Part shown: in pieces, positions 5,828 to 11,633 of the stretch
Layout: every line of letters begins with the position of its first letter
Position numbering within the stretch: position 1 is the stretch's first letter
Assembly (NCBI GenBank): GCA_937888775.1
Contig: CALAQT010000100.1
Span: 1 to 11,633 of the forward strand
Direction of reading: 5' to 3'
Origin: an uncultured Actinomycetes bacterium
GTDB lineage: Bacteria; Actinomycetota; Thermoleophilia; Solirubrobacterales; Solirubrobacteraceae
Length of the DNA stretch: 11,633 bases
Program-made: the position numbers and the translations under genes
Notes under the pieces: generated by a model
Told to the model about the DNA's origin: nothing
The model's database searches: none
The model's input: only the letters and a program-made list of their open reading frames with translations

Positions 5828-6696
5828 ACGTCCGCATCCCAGAGACGCTGAAGACCGCGCGGATGACCTGCGAGCGCCTGGCACCCGAGCACGAGCGCGA
5901 CATTGCGCGGCTGGTGCTCGATCCGCTCGTTGCCGCCACCCTGTGGCCCTGGCCGGAACCCCCGAGCGCGGCCGACGTGCACCAGAGCTTTGCCGACCGG
6001 CTCGAGCACTGGGAAACCCATGGATTCGGGTTGTGGTTCCTGCGCGATTCCGAGCGTGGCGAGATGGTCGGGCGCGGCGGGCTTCAGTACACCGATGCGA
6101 CGGGAGGCCGGGCGGTCGAGGCCGCCTGGGCCGTCCGGCCGGAGCTGTGGAGGCGGGGGTTGGCCACCGAGCTGGCCGAGGCCACCGTTCGGGTCGCCTT
6201 CGACGACCTGAATCTCGACGAGCTGATCGCGTTGACGCTGACCGACAATGTCGCCTCCTGCCGCGTGATGGAGAAGTCCGGCTTTGCCTACGAGCGCGAG
6301 TTCGTCCACGTCGGCCTGCCGCACGTGCTCTTCGTGCGCCGGCGAGGAGGGGGGCTAGGGGCAAAGTCCGAGGCTGGCCGGAAAAGCGAAACATACGTGC
6401 GCTTTTACGACCAGCCTCTTTCTCGGGCGCGGCGCGGCCTCGGAGGCACCGACCCCGCCAGAGCACCCGCCGCCCCCGTTGCTAGGCTTGTGAAAGTCGG
6501 CCCCTTTAACCAGGTCCCGAGAGGCCAGGAAGGAGCACGTTGTCAGCCACAACGGTCGTCCTCGACCGCGATGATATTCGCCGCACGCTGGTGCGGATCG
6601 CCCACGAGATCGTTGAGAAGAACCCCGACGGGGCGATCGCGCTCGTCGGCATCCACCGTCGCGGAGCGGTGCTCGCCAAGCGCTTGCACGTCCTGA
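5824..6696 (+). CDS. GNAT acetyltransferase (RimJ/RimL-like), 3' end doubtful
   Basis: Starts at GTG 5824 overlapping the rnz stop. Residues 1 to about 172 are a full GNAT domain: RMTCERLAPEHERDIARL at the start, AWAVRPELWRRGLATELAEA (101-120, the acetyl-CoA-binding RxxGxA motif), and TDNVASCRVMEKSGF (140-154). It probably acetylates an alpha-amino or small-molecule amine with acetyl-CoA; the substrate is unknown. Up to VRRRG (171-175) it looks native. Beyond that, the frame reads through a run of six G (6349-6354), a terminator-like hairpin and the first 157 bases of pyrR, giving an Arg/Ser-rich tail that looks non-native. Losing one G would bring TAG at 6356-6358 into frame and give about 177 residues, the normal family length. 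So the end is probably 6358, with either an assembly error or a real one-base insertion. Confidence 0.75.
   Translation: MNVRIPETLKTARMTCERLAPEHERDIARLVLDPLVAATLWPWPEPPSAADVHQSFADRLEHWETHGFGLWFLRDSERGEMVGRGGLQYTDATGGRAVEAAWAVRPELWRRGLATELAEATVRVAFDDLNLDELIALTLTDNVASCRVMEKSGFAYEREFVHVGLPHVLFVRRRGGGLGAKSEAGRKSETYVRFYDQPLSRARRGLGGTDPARAPAAPVARLVKVGPFNQVPRGQEGARCQPQRSSSTAMIFAARWCGSPTRSLRRTPTGRSRSSASTVAERCSPSACTS
6370..6423 (+). terminator. Terminator-like hairpin after the GNAT domain
   Basis: GAGGCTGG (6370-6377) pairs with CCAGCCTC (6411-6418) and, inside, AAAAGCG (6382-6388) pairs with CGCTTTT (6400-6406); TTTCTCG follows. This two-tier hairpin with a short T-rich trail is a reasonable intrinsic terminator for the rnz-GNAT transcript and separates it from the pyr operon. 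It lies within the overlong GNAT frame, which argues that the GNAT gene really ends before it. Confidence 0.65.
6483..6488 (+). promoter_or_regulatory. pyrR: Candidate -10 element of the pyr operon
   Basis: TAGGCT at 6483-6488 fits an actinobacterial TANNNT -10. A start 6-8 bases downstream (about 6495) would leave a leader of roughly 45 bases holding just the PyrR hairpin. No -35 resembling TTGACA is found at the usual distance, so this is tentative. Confidence 0.35.
6503..6535 (+). promoter_or_regulatory. pyrR: PyrR-binding leader hairpin overlapping the pyrR RBS
   Basis: GGTCCCGAGAGGCC at 6513-6526 matches the known PyrR-binding loop consensus ARUCCNGNGAGGYU, except that the closing A-U pair is replaced by G-C, which preserves pairing. 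Below the loop, CC (6510-6511) pairs with GG (6528-6529). After a 5'-side bulge (UAA, 6507-6509), CCTT (6503-6506) pairs with AAGG (6530-6533). The 3' strand of this lower stem is the Shine-Dalgarno sequence AAGGAG (6530-6535) of pyrR. PyrR with UMP would stabilise the hairpin and block translation, as described for mycobacterial pyr operons. The overlapping stop/start junctions downstream would spread repression along the operon. Confidence 0.75.
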
Positions 6697-7121
6697 CGAG
6701 CGAGCTGCTGGAGCAGCCGGTTCCGCTCGGCTACGCCGACATCTCGTTCTACCGCGACGATCTCTCGATCCGCCAGGGCAGCCAGGGCGACGTGCGTCAG
6801 AGCGCGCCGATCGTGCACGCCACCGAGCTCGACTTCCCGGTCGATGGGCGCACGATCGTGATCGTCGACGATGTCCTGTACACCGGGCGGACCGTGCGGG
6901 CGGCGGTCGACGAGATCTTCGACTATGGCCGTCCTGCGCGCGTGCAGCTGGCGACGCTGGTCGACCGCGGCCACCGAGAGCTGCCGATCCGCCCGGATTA
7001 CGTCGGCAAGAACATCCCCACCTCCCAGCAGCAGCGGGTCAACGTCTGCGTTGAGGAGATCGACGGTCACGACGAGGTCACGGTCGGCCCCGCGGCGCAG
7101 CCACGGCAGCGTGCCGCATGA
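6540..7121 (+). CDS. pyrR: PyrR: pyr operon regulator / uracil phosphoribosyltransferase
   Basis: 193 residues from a TTG start, four bases after AAGGAG (6530-6535). PyrR has a type I phosphoribosyltransferase fold; it binds its RNA target when UMP is high and in many bacteria also makes UMP from uracil and PRPP. Seen here: RTLVRIAHEIVEKN (15-28), VGIHRRGAVLAKRL (36-49), DISFYRDDL (67-75), the PRPP-binding loop IVIVDDVLYTGRT (106-118), LVDRGHRELPIRPDYVGK (140-157) and NIPTS (158-162). The last 20 residues are a variable tail. A cognate binding hairpin sits right at its own ribosome-binding site. Its stop overlaps the pyrB start as ATGA. The weak TTG start would further limit expression and allow tight control. 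Confidence 0.96.
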   Translation: MSATTVVLDRDDIRRTLVRIAHEIVEKNPDGAIALVGIHRRGAVLAKRLHVLTSELLEQPVPLGYADISFYRDDLSIRQGSQGDVRQSAPIVHATELDFPVDGRTIVIVDDVLYTGRTVRAAVDEIFDYGRPARVQLATLVDRGHRELPIRPDYVGKNIPTSQQQRVNVCVEEIDGHDEVTVGPAAQPRQRAA

Positions 7122-8062
7122 GCGCCCGCGCGACCGACCGGATGCCCCGCCACCTGATCTCGATCGACGACCTCGACCGCGCCGGGATCGAGCGGATCCT
7201 CGATCGTGCCGAGTCCTTCGCCGAGGTATCCGGTCGGGAGATCAAGAAGGTCCCGGCGTTGCGCGGGCGCACGATTGTCAACCTCTTCTACGAGGCGAGC
7301 ACGCGCACGAGCTCCTCGTTTGAGCTGGCCGCCAAGCGCCTATCGGCCGACGTGGTCAGCATCCGCTCGGTCGGCTCCAGCGTCGACAAAGGCGAGTCGC
7401 TCAAGGACACCGTGCAGACGCTGTCGGCCTATGACCCGGCGGCGATCGTGATCCGCTCGCCCCACGCGGGCGCCGCCCAGCTGGTAGCCGGCTGGACGCC
7501 GGCCGCCGTGATCAACGCCGGCGACGGCAAGCACGAGCACCCGACTCAGGCGTTGCTCGACGTCTTCACGCTTCGACGCAGACTCGGCGCGCTGGACGGG
7601 ATCAAGATCTGGATCGTCGGCGACGTCCTGCACTCCCGCGTCGCGCGCTCGGACATCCTCGCCTTCACCCGGATGGGCGCCAAGGTCACCGTGTGCGGCC
7701 CCCCGACCCTGATCCCGCGGGAGATCGAGACGCTGGGCTGTGACGCGACGCCGACGCTGGAGCGCCTGCACGAGGCCGAGGTCGTCTACGTCCTGCGAAT
7801 GCAGCACGAGCGGATGCGCGAGTCCTTCGTGCCTTCGCTGCGCGAGTACGCGATGCGCTATCAGATCAGCGCCGCGCGCCTGAATCCCGGCCAACTGCTG
7901 ATGCACCCCGGCCCGGTCAACCGCGGGGTCGAGCTGTCGGCCGACGCGATCGACTCGCCCCAGGCGCTGATCGGAGAGCAGGTCAAGGCCGGTGTGGCCG
8001 TGCGGATGGCGGTCCTGTACGAGCTGCTCGTCGGCTCCCCGATGCTGGCGGCGGTCGCGTGA
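7118..8062 (+). CDS. pyrB: Aspartate carbamoyltransferase catalytic subunit
   Basis: 314 residues. Transfers the carbamoyl group from carbamoyl phosphate to L-aspartate, the committed step of de novo UMP synthesis. Diagnostic motifs: carbamoyl phosphate site FYEASTRTS (57-65), the mobile 80s-type loop SVDKGESLKDT with K91, H116 in SPHAGAAQL, NAGDGKHEHPTQALLD (133-148), VGDVLHSRVARS (167-178), LRMQHERM (226-233), and HPGPVNRG (263-270). No pyrI regulatory subunit gene follows; in this gene order the next enzyme is pyrC, consistent with a catalytic trimer or a PyrB-PyrC association, which cannot be decided from sequence. Starts inside the pyrR stop (ATGA) and ends overlapping pyrC (GTGA). Confidence 0.97.
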   Translation: MSARATDRMPRHLISIDDLDRAGIERILDRAESFAEVSGREIKKVPALRGRTIVNLFYEASTRTSSSFELAAKRLSADVVSIRSVGSSVDKGESLKDTVQTLSAYDPAAIVIRSPHAGAAQLVAGWTPAAVINAGDGKHEHPTQALLDVFTLRRRLGALDGIKIWIVGDVLHSRVARSDILAFTRMGAKVTVCGPPTLIPREIETLGCDATPTLERLHEAEVVYVLRMQHERMRESFVPSLREYAMRYQISAARLNPGQLLMHPGPVNRGVELSADAIDSPQALIGEQVKAGVAVRMAVLYELLVGSPMLAAVA

Positions 8063-9429
8063 GCGAACGACTCTTTCACCGCCAGAGCCCCGCCGCCAAG
8101 CTGCTGATCCGCAGCGCCCACGTGCTCGACCCGCGAACCGAGCTCGACGAGCCGCGGGACATCCTGATCCGCGCCGGCCGGATCGCAGAGCTGGGGGCTC
8201 CGGGTTCGCTTCCCGCGCCCGACGGTGGCGAGGCGCTCGATGCCGGCGGCAAGCATGCCTTCCCCGGATTCTTTGACCCCCACGTGCACCTGCGCACACC
8301 CGGGCAGGAGTACAAGGAGACGATCGACTCGGGCACCGCCGCGGCCGCCGCGGGCGGTTTCTGCGGCTTGATCGCGATGCCCAACACCGCACCGGTGACC
8401 GACGATGCGGCGACGCTGGGCTCGCTGGTGGCCCGAGCCCGAGCCGAGGCCCGGGTGCCGCTCGGCTTTCTGGCCTGCATCACGCGCCGGCTGGGAGGCG
8501 AGGAGCTGACCGAGATGGCCGAGTTGCGCGACACCGGAGCGCTGGGGTTCACCGATGACGGCAAGCCGGTGGTCTCGGCCGGAATGCTGCGCAAGGCTTT
8601 GCAGTATCAGCGTCTGTGCGGCGGCGTGATCGCGCTGCACGAGGAGGATCCGGCGCTGTCGGGCGACGGGGTCATGCACGAGGGAGCGGTCTCGGCGCGC
8701 CTGGGACTGGCCGGGATCCCGTCGCTGTCGGAATCGACGATGGTGGCGCGCGACGCGGCGCTGGCGCGTTACGAAGACGCCCGGATGCACTTCCAGCACC
8801 TCTCCTGTGTGGAGTCGATCGAGGCGCTGCAGACCGCCAAGGCCGCCGGCGCCCGCGTCAGCGCCGAGGTGTGCCCGCACCATCTGACACTCACCGACGA
8901 GGTCGTCAGGACGCTGGACAGCCGATTCAAGATGAACCCCCCGCTGCGGAGCGAACGCGACCGCCAGGCACTGGTGCAAGCTCTGCGAAGCGGGCTGATC
9001 GACTGCGTCGCGACCGACCACGCCCCGCACGCGCGCCACGAGAAGGAGGTCCCGTTCGAGCAGGCGCCGATGGGGACCACCGGACTCGAGACGGCCTTTG
9101 CCGTGCTCTACACCGAGCTGGTGGCGCCCGGTGAGCTGGAGCTGGCGACGCTGGTGGAGCGGATGACGGCCGGCGGCGCCCTGTACCAGCTGCCGGTTGC
9201 GCGGATCGCCGTCGGCGAGCCGGCCAACCTGTGCCTGGTCGACCTGGACGCACGCTTCGAGGTCGGCGAGGACGGTTACGCCAGCCGCTCCACCAACTCC
9301 TGCTTCCACGGCCGCGAGCTGCACGGCCGGGTGCTGCTGACCGTGGCGGCCGGCGCGATCGCGTTCCGGCGGCCGATGCTCGTCGGCGACGCCTACCGCG
9401 CCGGGCGTGGGCAGGACGCGCTCGCGTGA
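8059..9429 (+). CDS. pyrC: Dihydroorotase (class I)
   Basis: 456 residues, GTG start overlapping the pyrB stop. Cyclises carbamoyl aspartate to dihydroorotate. Amidohydrolase metal ligands are in place: H75 and H77 in DPHVHLR, D167 in FTDDGK, H194 in ALHEED, H247 in FQHLS, and D320 in ATDHAPH. The intervals between these residues (90, 27, 53, 73) equal those I recall for the Bacillus anthracis class I enzyme, so I expect the same zinc site. MPNT (107-110) and the substrate-binding NPPLR (293-297) are also seen. The long form, rather than the roughly 350-residue E. coli class II form, fits its partnership with pyrB. The last 25 residues are a variable tail. Its TGA overlaps the carA GTG. Confidence 0.96.
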   Translation: MSERLFHRQSPAAKLLIRSAHVLDPRTELDEPRDILIRAGRIAELGAPGSLPAPDGGEALDAGGKHAFPGFFDPHVHLRTPGQEYKETIDSGTAAAAAGGFCGLIAMPNTAPVTDDAATLGSLVARARAEARVPLGFLACITRRLGGEELTEMAELRDTGALGFTDDGKPVVSAGMLRKALQYQRLCGGVIALHEEDPALSGDGVMHEGAVSARLGLAGIPSLSESTMVARDAALARYEDARMHFQHLSCVESIEALQTAKAAGARVSAEVCPHHLTLTDEVVRTLDSRFKMNPPLRSERDRQALVQALRSGLIDCVATDHAPHARHEKEVPFEQAPMGTTGLETAFAVLYTELVAPGELELATLVERMTAGGALYQLPVARIAVGEPANLCLVDLDARFEVGEDGYASRSTNSCFHGRELHGRVLLTVAAGAIAFRRPMLVGDAYRAGRGQDALA

Positions 9430-10628
9430 GCGAGCGCGAGGCCTACGTCCTGCTGGAGGACGGAACTCGGTTTGACGGCCTGGCCTGTGGCGCCGATCGG
9501 CACGCGGTCGGCGAGATCGTCTTCACCACCTCGATGTCCGGTTATCAGGAGGCGATGACCGATCCCAGCTTCACCGGCCAGCTGATCACCTTCACCTACC
9601 CGATGATCGGCAACTACGGCGTCAGCGCCGCGGCGATGGAATCAGACCGCGTGCACGCCCGCGCCGCGATCATGCGCGCCGCGGTCGACCGTCAGGATGC
9701 GCCGGGCGCCGAGGCCGGCTGGTGCACCTGGCTGACCGACTGCGGGATCCCCGCGATCACCGATCTGGACACCCGCGCCCTCGTCCGCCACATCCGTGAC
9801 CAGGGGGCGATGCGTGGCGGTGTGTTCCCGGCGTATGTGGCCACGGGCGGCGCCGAGATCCTGATCGCCGGTGAGCCGCCGATGGCCGGCCGCGACCTGG
9901 CCCGCGCCGTGACCCCGACCGAGATGGTGGTCCTCGACGGCGATGAAACGGCCCCACCCGGCCCGCGAATCGCGATGATCGACACCGGGGTCAAGCTCTC
10001 GATCCTGCGCAACCTCCGCCGGCGAGGGGCGACGATCGAGCTTCATCCGTGCACGACCGGTGCGGCCGAGCTGCTCGCCGGAGGCGCCGACGCGGTGTTC
10101 CTGGCCAACGGACCCGGTGACCCCGCCGCGCTGGATCAGATCGTCCAGACAGTCCGCGACCTGGTGGGAAAGCGTCCGGTGTACGGAATCTGCCTCGGCC
10201 ATCAGCTGCTTTGCCGGGCGGTCGGCCTTCAGACCTTCAAGCTCCCGTTCGGCCATCACGGCGCCAACCACCCGGTCAAGGACCTGACGACGGGTCGGAC
10301 CGAGATCACCAGCCAGAACCACGGGTTCGCCGTCCTGGGACCCAACGGCGAGCGGACGATCGACCGCGATCAGGCGGTCCGCTGGGAAACCGACTTCGGC
10401 GCCGCCGAGCTGACCCACATCAACCTCTATGACCGCACCGTCGAGGGGTTGACGCTGCGCGACGTCCCCGGCGCGACGGTCCAGTACCACCCCGAGGCGG
10501 GCCCCGGACCCCACGACTCGCTGTACCTGTTCGACCGGTTCATCGAGGAGATAAACGGCCAAAAGATCAAGAATCAGGCCTCGCGGCCTGGTGATTTCGT
10601 CTCGCGCGGTCCGACCGGCTCGCCGTAA
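9426..10628 (+). CDS. carA: Carbamoyl phosphate synthase small subunit (glutaminase)
   Basis: 400 residues from GTG 9426 (GTGA overlap with pyrC). An open frame extends upstream to 9231, but that part is antisense-phase pyrC and the protein begins naturally with [21 protein letters not shown]-terminal CPSase small-chain domain (about 5-140) with [21 protein letters not shown]-terminal class I glutamine amidotransferase domain (about 180-378) with nucleophile C256 in [10 protein letters not shown] and catalytic H355 and E357 in [10 protein letters not shown]. It releases ammonia from glutamine and channels it to CarB. After the usual end ([10 protein letters not shown]) there is an extra tail of about 24 residues ([20 protein letters not shown]...), whose DNA holds a small hairpin (10573-10592). 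Its TAA overlaps the ATG of a mini-ORF (TAATG). Confidence 0.96.
   Translation: MSEREAYVLLEDGTRFDGLACGADRHAVGEIVFTTSMSGYQEAMTDPSFTGQLITFTYPMIGNYGVSAAAMESDRVHARAAIMRAAVDRQDAPGAEAGWCTWLTDCGIPAITDLDTRALVRHIRDQGAMRGGVFPAYVATGGAEILIAGEPPMAGRDLARAVTPTEMVVLDGDETAPPGPRIAMIDTGVKLSILRNLRRRGATIELHPCTTGAAELLAGGADAVFLANGPGDPAALDQIVQTVRDLVGKRPVYGICLGHQLLCRAVGLQTFKLPFGHHGANHPVKDLTTGRTEITSQNHGFAVLGPNGERTIDRDQAVRWETDFGAAELTHINLYDRTVEGLTLRDVPGATVQYHPEAGPGPHDSLYLFDRFIEEINGQKIKNQASRPGDFVSRGPTGSP
10573..10592 (+). repeat. Inverted repeat in the carA 3' end
   Basis: CAGGCC (10575-10580), loop TCGC, GGCCTG (10585-10590), extended by a T-G and an A-T pair. It lies in the atypical C-terminal extension of carA, about 35 bases before its stop. 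There is no T-tract, so it is not an intrinsic terminator; it could shape carA-carB coupling or mRNA stability, or be chance. Confidence 0.4.
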
Positions 10629-10663
10629 TGCCCCGGCGCGACGACATCGGCAGGTCGTTCTGA
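10628..10663 (+). CDS. 11-codon mini-ORF duplicating the carB N-terminus
   Basis: ATG (10628-10630) overlaps the carA stop as TAATG; the frame reads [11 protein letters not shown] and stops at TGA (10661-10663), which itself overlaps the carB ATG as TGATG. carB begins [11 protein letters not shown], so the two starts share MPRRDD and 16 of the first 18 bases. It looks like a tandem duplication of the carB start region with a 35-base period. It may serve as a re-initiation relay between carA and carB or be a harmless relic; translation is not proven. Confidence 0.45.
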   Translation: MPRRDDIGRSF

Positions 10664-11633
10664 TGCCCCGACGGGACGACCTGCATAGGATCCTGCTGAT
10701 CGGATCGGGCCCGATCGTGATCGGCCAGGCAGCCGAGTTCGACTACTCGGGCACGCAGGCATGCCGGGTGCTGCGCCAAGAGGGCTACGAGGTTGTGCTG
10801 GTCAACTCCAATCCGGCCACGATCATGACCGACCCCGAGGTCGCCGACCGGACCTATATCGAGCCGCTGCTGCCCGGCCCGGTAGCGCAGGTGATTGAGC
10901 GCGAGCGTCCCGATGCGCTGCTGCCCACGCTCGGCGGGCAGACCGCGCTCAATCTGGCCAAGGCGCTGCATGAGGACGGGACGCTGAAACGTTACGGAGT
11001 TGAGCTGATCGGCGCCGATTACGAAGCGATCGATCGCGCCGAGGACCGCGAGCGCTTTCGCGACACGATGACCGCGGCGGGCCTGCGCGTCCCGCGCAGC
11101 GCGATCGCCCGCAGCGTGCAGGACGCCCGCGATGCGCTGGCGCAGATCGGCCTGCCGGCGATCGTGCGGCCCGCGTTCACGCTCGGCGGCGCTGGCGGCG
11201 GCGTCGTTTACAACGAGTCAGATCTGCAGCGCGTCGTCGGCGCCGGCCTGGCCGCCTCGCCGATCGGGCAGGTGCTGCTGGAGGAATCGGTCCTTGGCTG
11301 GGGCGAATTCGAACTCGAGGTGATGCGCGACGCATCGGACAACGTCGTGATCGTGTGCTCGATCGAGAACCTCGACCCGATGGGCGTGCACACCGGCGAC
11401 AGCGTCTGCGTCGCCCCCCAGCAGACGCTCACCGACCAGCAGTATCAGGCGCTGCGCGATCAGGCGATCGCCGTGATCCGCGCGGTGGGAGTCGAGACCG
11501 GGGGATCCAACGTCCAGTTCGCCGTCAACCGGGAGACCGACGAGATCGTCGTGATCGAGATGAATCCGCGGGTGTCGCGCTCGAGTGCGCTGGCCAGCAA
11601 GGCGACCGGCTTTCCGATCGCCAAGATCGCCGC
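10663..11633 (+). CDS. carB: Carbamoyl phosphate synthase large subunit (partial)
   Basis: First 323 codons of a protein normally about 1070 residues long; the window ends inside it. Builds carbamoyl phosphate from bicarbonate, ammonia supplied by CarA, and two ATP. Visible: pre-ATP-grasp domain (9 to about 125) with [20 protein letters not shown] and [12 protein letters not shown], then the first ATP-grasp domain (carboxyphosphate-forming half) with the glycine-rich nucleotide loop [13 protein letters not shown] (168-180), EFELEVMRD (215-223), and metal-binding [20 protein letters not shown] (297-316). The start is taken at 10663 because this frame continues into the conserved body and aligns with the family N-terminus (MPKR-DI-type). 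A weak CAGG lies 8 bases upstream inside the mini-ORF. The end, second ATP-grasp half and allosteric domain lie beyond the window. Confidence 0.96.
   Translation, partial: MPRRDDLHRILLIGSGPIVIGQAAEFDYSGTQACRVLRQEGYEVVLVNSNPATIMTDPEVADRTYIEPLLPGPVAQVIERERPDALLPTLGGQTALNLAKALHEDGTLKRYGVELIGADYEAIDRAEDRERFRDTMTAAGLRVPRSAIARSVQDARDALAQIGLPAIVRPAFTLGGAGGGVVYNESDLQRVVGAGLAASPIGQVLLEESVLGWGEFELEVMRDASDNVVIVCSIENLDPMGVHTGDSVCVAPQQTLTDQQYQALRDQAIAVIRAVGVETGGSNVQFAVNRETDEIVVIEMNPRVSRSSALASKATGFPIAKIA

Noticed and set aside
4800..6485. Long overlapping ORFs on both strands across the repeat (379, 516, 365 and 416 residues)
   Set aside because: They exist because the repeat unit lacks stops in all frames; their flanks are antisense or out-of-frame rnz and GNAT coding sequence with no recognisable domain.
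7861..9324. 487-residue minus-strand ORF opposite pyrB/pyrC
   Set aside because: Antisense shadow of well-supported genes; Gln/Arg/His-rich composition without domain signs.
9231..9425. Upstream extension of carA to an ATG at 9231
   Set aside because: This part is out-of-frame pyrC; the CarA family N-terminus matches a start at 9426, which also gives the GTGA overlap typical of this operon.

Overview
The window is GC-rich, dense and stop/start-coupled DNA with frequent GTG/TTG starts. It looks like a high-GC actinobacterial chromosome; the order pyrR-pyrB-pyrC-carA-carB and the PyrR-type translational leader fit Actinobacteria in the broad sense. A Thermoleophilia-like lineage is a guess that the sequence alone cannot confirm.

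Left part (1-2665): what looks like the integrase-proximal end of an integrative element. It carries the tail of an unknown ORF, a small unrecognised minus-strand ORF, a lipoprotein, a roughly 300-base non-coding stretch, an operator/promoter, a ribbon-helix-helix regulator and a catalytically complete tyrosine recombinase. The recombinase gene runs head-on into the 3' end of a tRNA-Arg(CCG) gene (2666-2738, minus strand), the classical layout of an element inserted at a tRNA 3' end. The int stop codon lies in the loop of the tRNA's terminator hairpin. The distal att copy is not in the window.

Middle part (2772-6418): chromosomal-type genes on the plus strand. They are a YfcE/MJ0936-like metallophosphoesterase, a sulfite-oxidase-fold molybdenum enzyme, ribonuclease Z (rnz) and a GNAT acetyltransferase. 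The most unusual object of the window is in rnz. After a complete catalytic core the gene carries ten exactly identical 36-bp tandem repeats plus two thirds of an eleventh, encoding a strongly acidic (DGAPDGLDDGPA)n tail. The GNAT frame overruns a G-run, a terminator-like hairpin and the start of pyrR, so its true end is probably near 6358, with a one-base frame problem.

Right part (6419-11633): the de novo UMP operon. A candidate -10 element and a PyrR-binding hairpin that masks the Shine-Dalgarno sequence precede pyrR (TTG start). Then come pyrB, pyrC, carA and carB (cut by the window end), joined by ATGA or GTGA overlaps. CarA/CarB make carbamoyl phosphate, PyrB and PyrC convert it to dihydroorotate, and PyrR is the UMP-sensing regulator. 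Between carA and carB sits an 11-codon mini-ORF that repeats the carB N-terminus (MPRRDD) and is coupled on both sides (TAATG, TGATG).
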